Assembly: GCA_028386065.3 (NCBI GenBank)
Contig: JAKUCV010001933.1
Coordinates: 218,550-282,549, forward strand
DNA from: Turnera subulata
Lineage: Eukaryota; Streptophyta; Magnoliopsida; Malpighiales; Passifloraceae
Length of the DNA stretch: 64,000 nucleotides
Reading direction: 5' to 3'
The notes under the pieces were generated by a model. It was not told the origin of the DNA. It searched no databases and saw only the letters and a list, made by a program, of their open reading frames with translations. How positions within the stretch are numbered: the stretch's first letter is position 1; the number at the start of each line of letters is the position of its first letter. The position numbers and the translations under genes were made by a program. Shown one piece after another: positions 12,441-24,838 of this stretch.

Positions 12441-15400
12441 ATGGCGGCAATCCCCCAATCACAGGCTCCAGATCGTGCCACTGGTACCTAACCACCCCCC
12501 TACCCTTTTTGCTCTTTCTTTTCATGACCACTGATATTGAAAAAAGTTTTGATCTTGCTAGACTTTGTTTCCTTCTTTTGATGGGTTTTCTTTGGGGTCT
12601 GTAGGGTCGGTTAGCATTCGTGTTCGTTTGATGATCACTTTTTAGGATAGAATTAAATCTCTTGGTGGATCGATTTGATTGTGTGTCTAATTTCTGTGCT
12701 GGGATTGTTTGCTCTTTTATGAAGATGCATTCGTGAGAGATTGCATATGGGAGTGGGGGGCTTTGATCTGGTCTGCAGGTGATGAGATCTGTCTGAAATC
12801 TGGGTTTTGATAGGTGGCAGAACTAGGGGTGTGTGTTTCAGCAAGTGGATATTTCATGTATGTGTTTGAATGAGTTGAGCACTTTTTTCTTGTCTACTTC
12901 AACTTCTTTTAGGTGAAGATATGTTTACAGATGCAAATTTTCTGAATTCAGGAAGTACTGGGAGAATCCTTGTGCTATCAATCTCTGTTTTCTTTTCAAT
13001 TCTCTTGATAGTTGGTTTGGCAGATTCAATGTCGTGAACAGCTGGTTCTCTCACTGGGATAACATAGATAAGGTTATTGGAGTAGATTTCTCTAGGACCA
13101 GTGCGCTAGTGTCTTGTGGTCTAGGGTAGAGAGAGAAGTATAGTATATCATTCCAATGAACAATGCCAAATTATTGCAGTTTACTTGAAAGGTATGCAAA
13201 GAGTACCATTCTAATTACAAAAAACGTTCGGGTATGCTTTAGGGGAAGGTGAAGGTAAAAACTGGGAATACAGTGCAGTAGAAGATGCTCTTTTCTGATA
13301 AAAGAATTTGATTACAGTAGAAGTGTTAATATGTCACAGGCAAAACTGAACTTAGGGCTGATGTCCTTATGGCAGTTTTGTCTTTGCACAAATGCTTATA
13401 CTGGAATTTGTAGTAGCTTCTGAAGTTGCAAGAAGCTTAACGGACACCTGTTAATGTGGTTGCTGGCTGGAGCTTGTAGGCCGGTGGCTTTTAGAATAGG
13501 AAAAACATGACTAACGTGCACAAGGTATCTTGGTGATAGCTTCAAGCTTGTTCTCAAGCTGGACGATGATTGATTTAACAATGTATAGGGTGCAGATTTT
13601 GGTTTTTATGATGGATGTTTGTCTTAGGAATTTGCATTGTATGGGATTTTAAGTGTCATCATTTTGTTTTTCGTTGTTGAACTTTACATGTTTTGAAACT
13701 TATTAGCTAGAAACCACTTTTCACTTTGGAAATATTCATGTTCTTCTATTTATCATGTGTACAGAGCTGTGCAAGTGTGGCTTTGTGCGCACATATGCAT
13801 TGCTTCAAGTTTTCCTATCCCCGATTTTAGCTTTGGTTGGTCAGTAATTTGTAGTGCCTGTGTTTCTAAGACTCTACTAAGTCACTGAGCGTACTGATGA
13901 TGGATGCAGAAGAGAAACCCGCTGAACCAGATAGCATGAAGGAGCTGGTAGTTATATATACACTTCAATCCTTAATCCTTTTGTTGTTTGTTTCTCTATG
14001 GATAAATTTAAAAGTAAACACGTTTAGTAACGACATTTGTTCATTAACATCTTATCAGCCTGTTTCAGCAAAAAATGAGACGTCAGTTTCTCCTGATTCC
14101 TCTCAGGATGCTCCTACTATTGGTCATCCAAGGGACAACATGGGTCAATCTGGATCTTTTGGGGCTCCAGGGGATCGCACTGTCTATCCGACTAATGTCT
14201 ATACCCCTCAGCCACAGGCCTTCTACTATAGAGGTAGTCTTGTATCCCTCTATCTCTCTTTTGCAAAGCTTGAACTTGGCTAAGTGCTTACTTATGTTGA
14301 GCAAAGGTTGCACTTAGTAATTATACTTGTAGGTGTGATTAGTTGCCGAATTTACAGATGGTTTCATTCTTTCGTTCATGTTGGTGTGCAGGTTATGACA
14401 ACGCTGCCGGTGAATGGGATGAATATCCTGCATATGTCAATGCTGAAGGATTGGAAATCGGATCACCTGTGAGCATTATATTTCCCCTGCCTTTTGTTTT
14501 GCTTGTGTATTGATTAGACTTGGTATATTCTTCTCTAACATTTACTCTTAACTAGGGCCTCTACAATGATAATCCTTCTCTTGTTTTCCACTCCGGATAT
14601 GGCTATAGTCCACAAATGCCATATGGACCATATTCTCCGGTCACAACCTCTTTACCTTCTGTCGGTGGAGATGCACAGTTATACCCTCCCCAGCAATTTC
14701 CATTTTCTGGGCCACCATACTTCCAGCAGCTAGGTCCTCCTAATATGTCATATATTTCATCACCAACTCCAGTTTCACAACCCGAGATCACCACCTTAGC
14801 AAGTATTGACCAACAAGCCGATAGCATGTTGTTCGGACCAAGGCCCACTTATCCTCCTCCCCTTGGATCTTTTGGTAGGGGCACATTTTCTGGAAACGTT
14901 GGAGGTGGCTTTCATGATCTGCAGCAGGGATTTGATGGGTTGAGGTCTGGAGGGCTTTGGTCAGATTTCCCAAAGCCCTCTGATAGACATAGACCTTTGA
15001 CCCCATTATCACCTGCTGTTTCTCCACAGCCAATTGGCCCATTCGGATCATTTGGGCAGAATGTTGGAATGGTTTGTTGTCTTAAAACTTTTCTTTTTTT
15101 GCTTATGTAATGACCATGCTCCTTTTCGTGCATCCACTTTTGCTTAACTTTTATCTGAATAAGCATATAAATTCATGAACATGTAAGAGTAAGTTTTACT
15201 GGATTATATGCAAAATTATAAAATTTTCTCCACCTTTCCATGGAGTGGGGGGACGTTGGTTTGGTGGATTTATTGTGCTCAACATGGTTTTTGAAGATTG
15301 AAATTTAGTAAAGTTACCAACTCTTGCAATGAGCTTGCAATCTCTCGATTTAACTCTGCTTAACTCTAGTTGTTTCTATATATATATATACAAGGAACAT

Positions 15401-18400
15401 AGAATTTAGTATGATATATAATTGACATGACACTGTACATAGCTTTTGTGAGACAAACCCAAGCAGCTTTAACTGACTGCCCAACCAACATCTTGGGTTC
15501 CGCCTACATATTTTTTTTTCCTTTATCTTCTTTGGTTGCTGATACTGAGATATGTGATTGCATGAAGACCCAGCTAGAAAATCAGGAAAACTGAAGACCT
15601 GATTTTAGTTTTAAATGTGTGACTTTATCTGCTTTCTTATGTGAAAGACTTCATTTAGTATATATTGCGGCTGTAAGTGTTTTTTGGCCATGAAGTAATG
15701 GTAGCATATTTTTCATTTTGGAGTTAACTTGCAATTGCTATGACACAATCTGAAGATATTGTTGAACACTAGCATCACCTTCACCTCACCTGACACAGCT
15801 AATGAAGTAGACATTTAGTTCTGGCACTAAAGTGACTGACTGATTTGTTTTGTAGGCATCTCAACAACAAAGATCATTTTATGGCCTTGGATCTGGCTCA
15901 AACTCTTACAATAGAGCCTTTGTGCAGAGTGGTTATAATCAGGGATCTAGCTTTGGAAGGGCATCCATTTCTAGCTTCGGAACAAATGGTCGTGACTGGC
16001 TTTCCCTTGACAACAGTAGACGGCGGGGGAGGGGGAATGTTTCTCTATGTGGTTGTAATGGTAATATGGATATCCTTAGTGAGCAAAACCGAGGACCACG
16101 GGCCTCAAAACCCAAGAGTCAAAGCACAACTGAACATGGTTCTCCAACTGATAACAACAAAAGTATCAAATCCACTACCAAGATTCATGACGAGTCCTAC
16201 AATCAAACAGATTTTGTCACTGAATACAAGGATGCTAAGTTTTTCATCATCAAATCTTACAGTGAAGATAATGTTCACAAAAGCATCAAATATGGTGTCT
16301 GGGCCAGCACCCCAAATGGGAATAAAAAGTTGGATGCTGCATATCATGAAGCGAAAGAGAAGGAAAATGTCTGCCCAGTATTTCTTTTCTTTTCAGTAAG
16401 TCCCTGAATTTAAGTGCTTACAGGATAATTAAAACCTGCAGACGATATACATATTGTTATGGCCTTTGAAGTGCCTATGAGACTGACCTCTCCAATGAAG
16501 GTGGTGCTCGAGTAAATGTTCCTTAAGCTGTTTATTTCAACATAAGTTCAAGTTTCAAAGAGGACAAGGGGACCTTCTTCCAGTTAATTTTTTATCCCCC
16601 TGTGATAGTAGTTGGTCTGAATGTTTTTTCCGCAATTTGATTTCTACCAGGATCATGTAGTTGATATTGCTTAGGTTTTTTCCTTATATAAATGTTTGGA
16701 TGATTTTTTGCCCTCCAATATCCATCATTGTCATTTGCATTGTTACATGTTATGCACACTCATCAATATCCATCATTTCCATTTTTCATCGAAATGTGTT
16801 CTACACATACTGATTTCCACTAGGTCTGCACTTCTTCTATTTGAATAGAAGTTTCCTGTGCAGCCTTCAATGATGAACTTTTGATAGGCTGCATTATGTG
16901 TCCTTTACCTTTTACGAGATGTCATTGATTGGGCATGCTTCTGCGTTTTTTATATGATTTCTTGTCTGAAGTTTGATATTTAATCCTATCAAAACGAAAC
17001 TGAAAGTTTTGCTATATGCTTAGTTCTTCCAGACTGCTAATTGCTGCGTTTTCTTTTTTCTCTTTTATATGATCTTTGTACAAATCTATGGGAAATTATT
17101 ATTTGCAGGTGAATGCTAGTGCCCAGTTCTGCGGAGTTGCTGAAATGGTTGGGCCTGTTGATTTTGACAAGAGTGTGGATTACTGGCAGCAAGATAAATG
17201 GAGTGGACAGTTCCCTGTCAAGTGGCATATCATTAAAGATGTTCCAAACAGTCAGTTTCGTCACATTGTACTTGAAAATAACGACAACAAACCTGTCACC
17301 AACAGTCGGGACACACAGGAGGTAGAAATTTGTTCAGAATGTTTATACTACAAATCTTTGATAAACTTTTGGAAAGTTTCCTTTGCTACTTCTTTCTTCA
17401 AAAAGTTATGTTCCTACCTTATCTTTTGAACCTTTGCAGTCATAGCTGTTTTTTTTGCTAAAAAAAGAAATGGTCTATTTAATATCTTGTCCCCCATCAT
17501 TTTTATTTTACAAATAGCCACTTGATTTCTTTTCTTCTCTCTTTCTTTGTTTTCTCCACCCCACCTTCGTCCGTAGAATCATAGTTTTGGAGTATATACT
17601 ATTTCCCTTGTTTTGATCTTGCAGTTCGGGTTTTACTGTTCAGCTTATGAGTAGTTTATGGTAGATGATGTTCTGAGGTCTCAATTTTTTTCTTCACGCA
17701 TTGTTTCTTTACCTGCAAAGTGTCCTTATTCCTGAAATTTCTTCTGGGAATCTATTCTATAAAAAGAGGCTTCGGGAAGATTTCAATTGGGAAATGTCCC
17801 ACAAATCTTCTGTAAGATCCTTTAAGATGGATGCAGAGTGCAGAGTGCAGAACTCATCTGGTTACAAAAGGCTATTGCTAGTACTCTCCAGAAGTTAGTC
17901 CCCCTCTCATTCTCATATTATTTATTGGAACCACCCGTAAACTTATTCATCCTCAAAGTTTTCCCACTTTTCATAAGTAGACCATTAAATTTTTTCAATG
18001 ACCATCACTTGTTCTTTTCTATATTTTCTTTACTCCAGCACATCCAGTGTTGTTTGTTTGAAATTACAGACGATCGTGAGCTTGTGCAGTTTATCCTGAT
18101 AGTTCTGATTAATGCTAATTTTTCTTTATTTCTGTGCCTAAATATCTCATACAAAATGTTGCAGGTTAAATTGGAGCAGGGGATTGAGATGTTGAAAATT
18201 TTCAAGAATTATGAAACCGACATGTCCATCTTAGATGATTTTGAATATTATGAAGACCGACAGAAAGTCATGCAAGAACGAAAAGCCAGACAGCAAGCCA
18301 GCCTGATAGCTGTTGGTGCAGTTGGAGAAAACGATCAGCGAAATGCTGTCACCCTGCCCACTGATTTTATCAAGCAGATGTCCAAGAGTTTTGCTCAAGT

Positions 18401-18533
18401 TGTCCGCTTCGATGACTCTAGTAAGGATGGGGCCGTCGCTGACAGAGCTGGTTCCGGCCCCGATGGTCCTATAGGCAGCAGAGTCAAACTGGAAGATGGT
18501 ATCCCAGCAGTGTCATCAGATCAGACCAGTTAG
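12441..18533 (+). CDS. ECT5: YTH-domain m6A RNA reader, ECT5-like
   Basis: Eight coding exons join in frame to 656 residues: 12441-12483, 13910-13947, 14059-14233, 14392-14468, 14556-15071, 15856-16395, 17109-17321 and 18165-18533. The first 400 residues are low-complexity and rich in Pro, Ser, Gly, Tyr and Gln, typical of the disordered half of plant ECT proteins, which supports phase separation and protein contacts. The YTH domain begins near residue 408 ([20 protein letters not shown]) and includes [47 protein letters not shown] and [13 protein letters not shown]. The tryptophans of VWAST and DKWSG fit the aromatic cage that binds N6-methyladenosine. The gene therefore probably encodes a cytoplasmic reader of methylated mRNA. 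The first intron is long (1.4 kb). The ECT5 name rests mainly on gene order with the neighbours. Confidence 0.9.
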
Positions 18534-18876
18534 GAGGAGCTTCAGTTCCGTGAGGTTTGAGTGGGGCTTGGCATGCTCTGGGTGTGTTCTATACACATAG
18601 TTGGATTCTACTCCCTCAGTTGTCTATTATCTCATTGAGAGGGTAGATTCTGATGTCTCAGAATCGTTTGGAGCGCATCATCGTGACTACTTGCGAGTTT
18701 TTTAGAGTGCCGATGTGCTTCATGTATAATACATGCATTTGAGTGTTGGATTTCACCTGTAGTCACTAGTGGTCGTTTTCACTTCCGTTTTGTGGCTTGA
18801 ATTTACATTCCAGTGAGAGTAGTAGTAATGTGACATCAATCTTGTTGTAAAAGTACCTTATCTTTGAAGGCAGGTT

Positions 18877-18882
18877 AATAAA
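18877..18882 (+). terminator. Polyadenylation signal of the YTH gene
   Basis: AATAAA lies 344 bases after the stop codon, shortly before an A run. The preceding bases are T/G rich, as usual for a plant 3' UTR. Confidence 0.45.
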
Positions 18883-18899
18883 GTTATACAGCAAAAAAA

Positions 18900-20083
18900 A
18901 GGTGTTAAAGGAAACCAACTTCTTGACTCTTTAAATTTCTTCTCATAAATCAATTTTTCTTCGGTGCCTTGATTGCCATAATGTTGTTATTGTGGTGTTC
19001 CTGCTTTGAGAGTAAAGATGAGACAATTGTGGATTCAGATTGTGCATTTCATGCATATCCATCTCTTATCCATCCGAATGAATATTGACATTTGGCGTTT
19101 CTGGGATGGGCAGAGGAGTGAGTGAGAGAGTATATTCACATGATGTTGACATGCTTTAGATTCTCCACCAAATAAATAAATTAATAATAGTTTTCCTTCC
19201 TTGGACTGGGAGCTCCATTAGTCCACACCCACAAACGCAAGTAAAGCGATGCTCTTGTACCTTTCTTACCATTAATTTTTTTTTTGGATCAAATTGTATA
19301 CCATTGATATTATCGTTAACAACAAGCATATTTAATTATTTAACAAGTCTCGAGCAAACAACCAGGCTCAACAAAGTTTAGATTGAAGGGAGGTTTTTCA
19401 GTCCAGGACAAACTATCGGGCTCAACGAGCGTTTACAGTGGAATTTACGATGGGCTCAGCTCAACGAGCGTTTACATTGGAATTTACGATCACCCATAAA
19501 AAATGGTGGTCGATGGTTCAAACTCTCATCCTAATAAGAGACTCAGTGAAACTCAACCAACTAAGCCAACGATCGACAATTTTCTTTTTAAAGGGTATTT
19601 AACATGTAGAGAGGCCTTGGCTTACCATACAAATTTGCGATTAGAGTTCTTTTGAGGTCGGATATTTAGGATTAGTTGGCATAAGCAGCAAGAGAGAGAG
19701 GAGAAGGGAGTCGCCTCGTCAAAGCCATCTAGTCCACTCCATAAACACTTTTATGAAAAGAATAGAAGAGTTTAAATGCTTACAGTTGTAGAAACCCGCA
19801 AAGTCGGCGAGCCATCCGTACAAAAATGATGGGCGGTAATCGCAATCCCGGATCCCTTCAATATTTGCGTTGAAGCTTCAAAGCCTCAATCTTGGGTTGT
19901 TATTTAAAACCAAAAGAAAGAAAGAACCAAAGAAAGAAAGAAAGCACCCCCTACCCACCTTTTTGTTTTCCACAAAGAAACCAATTTGAGAGAGGAACCA
20001 TGTGGTGGTGGTGGCTGTGTTAAACAAGAGAAGAACACAAAAGGAGGAGAAGGGATTACTACTTGTAGAAATCATTTATTATT
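18900..20083. other. Intergenic region with an interspersed repeat
   Basis: No gene is seen. The middle (about 19370-19610) holds a repeated phrase, GCTCAACGAGCGTTTACA followed by TGGAATTTACGAT, present twice in tandem. A related phrase (CACCGGGCTCAACGAGCG) occurs in the last intron of the SRF gene at about 29290. This looks like a piece of a transposable element. The final 200 bases are the probable leader of the START gene. Confidence 0.5.
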
Positions 20084-23000
20084 ATGGCCCTTCTTGAATG
20101 GGGTGAGGGATCATTGTGTCCGTATGGGTGTGGATGGGCCACTCTCTCTGCTCTCCTCATGATCCTCATCATCCACTCTATCAAGAAGTTCTTTTTCATT
20201 GCATCATCTTCCTCCTCCTCCTCCTCCTCCTCTTCTTCTTCTTCTTCTTCCAAACCACCCGTTGTTTCTCCCCCTCCTTCCAATTCGCCTTCCTTCATTC
20301 CCTCTGCCTCTGCCAATGCCAGCTCCCTGTCCAGGTTCGGTTCTTCTCTTCTGGGTCGCCTCCATTTCTCTTGCTCAATCTCATTCTCCGTTAAAGTTTT
20401 GTTCTTTGCTCCTTTTGTTTAATTTGTTGCTCTCTCAAAGCGGGTGGCTTTTATTTATTTGCACTGTCAATTTCTACGATTATGCCTGATGTGGGTTCTG
20501 TTTTATTCCAGCTAGGTTGGCTTCAATGACATTCTAATAGATCTCTATGGAAAAATTCATTGCTTTTGTTAATACTTTGCTTACTGCAGAATCTCTGAGA
20601 AGGACTTGAAGTTTCTTATCCGGAATTTGGATGAGAAAGGCCCCCAGGATGAGAAATGGGAAAATATCATACACAAGACAAATGACCGTCTTTCCTACAC
20701 TGCTAAATGCTGCAGGCCTAAGGTTAGATAGAAAAAGGCATCAATTGGAGGGAATTGTATTGATAAATGAATGAATTCGTAGACAACCTGTATGAAAGGG
20801 TGTTCTGTTTTCTGTTGTTTGATTGCAGGATGGTCCCCTCAAGTACTTGAGCGTTACGGTGTTTGAGGATTGTACCCCGGAGGTTGTGAGGGACTTTTAC
20901 ATGGACAATGATTACAGGGTGCAGTGGGACAAGACCATGGTTCAACATGAGCAGCTGCATGTAGATACAAGTGATGGGGTCGAAATTGGTCGCACGATAA
21001 AAAAATTTCCTCTCTTGTCACCGAGAGAGTACGTTCTGGCCTGGAGATTGTGGGAAGGAGAGGATGACTCATTCTATTGCTTTATTAAGGTAAGAAGCAG
21101 TTGCAATCCATTCTACATTCTGTTTTTCTGCTTCATGTTAATAGAAGAACAATACAGTTACACATCATAAAGAATGGTATAAGTTTCATCCCAGTTTTTC
21201 AATCTTAGCTCCATCAAATTAATGTCTTGTTCAAACTCACTCTCTTGATCTTGCATGGACCGCCAAATACGGAAGTCATCTAACTTGAAACTAATTGTCA
21301 GAGTGGATTTTGCTAGTTTCTGCATACTGCGTTGCATAGACCTTCAGGGCTTGGTACCATTGCATGTTACTATTTTGTTAAGCATTCTCAATGTTTGCTA
21401 TTTGGAATTTTTGAAGGGAGAAAAAAGGTATCGCTTAATGGTTTGGAAAGTGTACAGTTTGTGGCATAACTTTGAATGTGCGGAGATTAGGACATGAAGA
21501 GTTCTATGTCTGATTTAGATAATACAGCATGGTAGTTCATCTTTAAATCAGCTCATCCTGCTTATCATTTCGGCATGCAACCATTGAAAATCTACTATCA
21601 GGCTTTAATTATCTTGGATGTGTGTAAGATTGTTTTATTTTTCTAAACTGTGTCTAACCATGACTAGGAATGCGACCATCCTTCAGCACCGCGTCAGAAG
21701 AAGTATGTGCGAGTTGGCTTCTTTAGATCTGGTTGGAGAATAAGTAAAGGCAAGTTCTGTCTCTTGCAGTATCTCCTTTGTCCTTGAATTGGGGAAAGAT
21801 GGAAAGAAAATGAGGGGAGGAATTCATTTAAAGTCTGATAAGGAGCTTTCTGGTATTGTTCTTTGGGCCATGTTTTCCTTTTTTGAGATTTATATGGGAT
21901 TTTGTTTTCCGACAATTGAATATGGCTTAGACTTGGCTTGAGTCATTAGAGGAATTATTGCGCACTATATGCTCTTCGAGTTTGTCCCAAAGGGAACGAA
22001 TTATCTTGCTTCTAACGGTGTTGTGAAGAAGCGTACAGCTTTCTTTTCCTTCTGGAGACTCAAAGGCCGTTCACTGTGGCAGAGGTGCTCTAAGCACGTG
22101 ATATCTGCCTGTTTGATACTAAATTAGTTATTTGAAGGAGAAATAGATATTTTTGGTGTAAGCAATGTGTATTCTCTTGTTGCAGTTCCTGGAAGAAACG
22201 CCTCTGAGGTCAAAATGTTTCACCAAGAAGATGCTGGCTTGAATGTGGAGATGGCAAAGATGGCATTTGCAAGGGGCATATGGAGCTATGTTTGCAAGAT
22301 GGATGATGCATTACGAAAATACTCAGTCAGCAGTCGTCTTGATACAGGTCCGGCCGTTACTGCAGTCTCCATGATCCAGAAGGTGAGAGGAGTGTCTTGT
22401 TGTTCTGATATTAATTTTCATGATATGGACTATTGAGAATCATACTTATGACACAGTACAACAAATTATTTAACAATGGGAATACTCAAGATTTTGAAAC
22501 ACTTTTTGTTTGTTGTCTATACATTAGTCCTTGTGTTAGAGATATATAGTCTTAACTCGCTTTCAGGAGCATTGGTTTGCTAGTATACTTTGTAAAAATC
22601 TTTGAACTTTGAGATAGGAAATAAATTTAGTGGCTGTGCTGAGTTTTTTTAACTTTCTGTTAACAAACACTGATTGATATACTTCTGTATCCAAACCCCG
22701 CTTGTAACATTCCCTAGTTATGAAACCTGGGTTTTCAGCTCACACAAGCACCATTTGTTGTACAAAATTGCGGCTACACTCAACTTTGCAAGCTTTTACT
22801 ACATGATATTATCAAATATGTTATGTTGTTACCTTCTCTTTTGTTGTTTTGTTCATTCGTGATGGTTTTTCTGCATGTATAGGTTCCACCTGGATTGGAA
22901 ACGATGGACTTCGTCGCTGATACTCCGTTAACTCCTACAATTGCTATGGATGAATTAGTCATCCCTGATTCCAGGAACAAGATATTTTCAAGAAGGCCAT

Positions 23001-23161
23001 CTCGGAAAGTGCTAACAAATGGATTGCTTATTCTTGGGGGTGTCATCTGCCTGACCCGAGGGCACTCTAGCTTGGGTGCTAAAGTTGCCATGGCATACAT
23101 CTTGACGAAGCTGAGGAAGCGCGATGCTTCAGCTTCACCAGCCCAAAATGAAACAGGATAA
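20084..23161 (+). CDS. Membrane-anchored START-domain lipid-binding protein
   Basis: Six exons give 400 residues: 20084-20334, 20590-20722, 20829-21089, 21668-21749, 22186-22382 and 22883-23161. The N-terminus has a hydrophobic helix (about residues 19-40), then a long run of serines encoded by TCC/TCT repeats. The START domain follows (residues about 85-310), with DGPLKYLSVTVFEDCTPEVV, FYMDNDYRVQWDKTM, PLLSPREYVLAWRLW and EDAGLNVEMAKMAFARGIWS. A second hydrophobic stretch (LTNGLLILGGVICL) lies near the C-terminus. It belongs to the PCTP-like START group, which binds phospholipids or similar lipids; ligand and membrane are unknown. The Arabidopsis counterpart by gene order is At3g13062. One intron appears to start with GC rather than GT (see findings). 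Confidence 0.88.
20206..20251 (+). repeat. TCC/TTC microsatellite coding poly-serine
   Basis: A run of TCC then TCT/TTC triplets sits inside exon 1 of the START gene and encodes about sixteen serines. The run is in frame, so length changes would alter the serine linker without breaking the protein. Confidence 0.85.
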
Positions 23162-24838
23162 GATGTGCGCCAGCACATTCGTAGCCAATCCTGATTATCT
23201 ACACCAGTGACAACTAATAATTATTCTCACCTTTGGTTTAGTTACTTCAGCGGCTACTGACCTCAATGCACTTTATTGAGTTTTGAGAAACTTTGCCGCT
23301 TTCTCAAATGAAGAAGAAATGGGAGGAAGTATTGCATTTTTGTTTCACATTTCGAAGTAAAATGTTGATAAGTGTACATAACATCATAGAAAGTTGCTTG
23401 GCCAAACTAATTGTTTTCAGGGTACAAGTTTTGGAGTTTAGACTGGGTTCCTTTTGGAGGGAATTGCAAGTTTTGGTGGTGTCATTGGCTCCAAAATGTC
23501 CTTGTACGTCGCTTCATCTTCCACCATTAATGGAAATGTTATTTTTTTTTTCAAATGTGTTTAGAAAATAATGTTCCAAATCTATGTACTGTACTACCGA
23601 CTCACTTGTTAAGTGACAAATTCCCAAAACGAATGATAATTATAAAAGGTTGACCACAAAAATGAAAAGATCACACTTGTCACGTTTAAGTTTATGGGTT
23701 CAACAATTCTATACAAATTTATCTGTGTATGTATATTGAATTTGTTATTGGTAAAACTAAGAGCACGAGGATCATATGAAAGTATGGACTGTCTCGACAT
23801 TGCTTAATTGATTAATGCACTTGAGTATAAAATATGGTATGCCTTAAGGAGGAAACGATGAATAGATTGGAGAAAGGTTTGTTCTGAAAAGGAAAAAAGA
23901 AGAAAAGATTACAGAGAAGTTTGATAAATAGAAGATGCAGATTGGACACAGATACTTATGGACAACATTAAAAACTTTCCTATACGTTCATTACAAGACA
24001 TGAACAATGTTCGATCCAAAATGAAACTAGGTATTAGCAATCAATAAAAGAATGTAAAACTCCAAAACCTTAGTTAAAGCAAGATTTGGAGTTTTGGGAA
24101 CTCAACACCCTGATAATTTTCAGAGGTTGATCTAACCTTTATGATTATTATCCTGTCTCCATCTGGATTAATTTTAAGTCTGTTTATATCTTTTAAAGGT
24201 AGGCTGATTGAGATGAGAGGGACAAGCACAAGTACAGTTACTAGAGGAAATGAAGTTGTAGGAAAAGCAAGTTTTTTTGAAGCAAAGCAAAGGACTTGGC
24301 TAACATGGCCTGCATGTCAAGTACAGTAACGCAATGGAATGATACAAGGTTACAGACAGGTGTGAGACTTGTGTTTTGTGTGTGGAAAAAGAAACTCTTC
24401 AAAAATGTTTCTGTTAACAGACTGAGGTTAAACAGAAGTTGGTAGCCCGGAAATCACTGACAGACACTTGATCCTCCTAATCTTTCTCTTACACTGCAAA
24501 TGGCAATGCCACTCTATACGTACTCCCCCATTTTTAGACATGTCCAAATATAGCCATCTCTCTCAGACAAAAAAACAAACCATCTCCTAAAAACGGAAAA
24601 AAGACATGTTGTGACAAGAGTTTCTCTAACTCATCCAGGAGATTGCATGTGGTGTCCATGTCCACAACCCTGAATTTTGCTAAAGCTTCTCCTTCATGAT
24701 CTGTTACACATTCTCCTCCTCCTCCTCCCCTGGGTTCCTATATCTCCTTGCCTCGCAAACGGGCCAAGATAACCTGTCTCCCCTTCTCTGGGTGCTTTGC
24801 TTCCATCCTCAGGAGTTGTGCCTTCAAGAGCCGGAGAA
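23162..24838. other. Intergenic region
   Basis: This holds the 3' UTR of the START gene and the promoter and leader of the SRF gene. I see no further gene or recognisable element. A CTCCTCCTCCTCC tract at about 24713-24729 lies in the probable SRF leader, 110 bases upstream of its ATG. Confidence 0.45.

Noticed and set aside
17838..18164. Coding extension upstream of the last YTH exon
   Set aside because: The open frame continues into the intron, but the CAG acceptor at 18162-18164 gives exactly the conserved RDTQEV-KLEQG junction of YTH proteins.
20059..20316. Glu-rich open frame antisense to the START gene
   Set aside because: It is the mirror of the TCC/TCT serine run and has no independent support.
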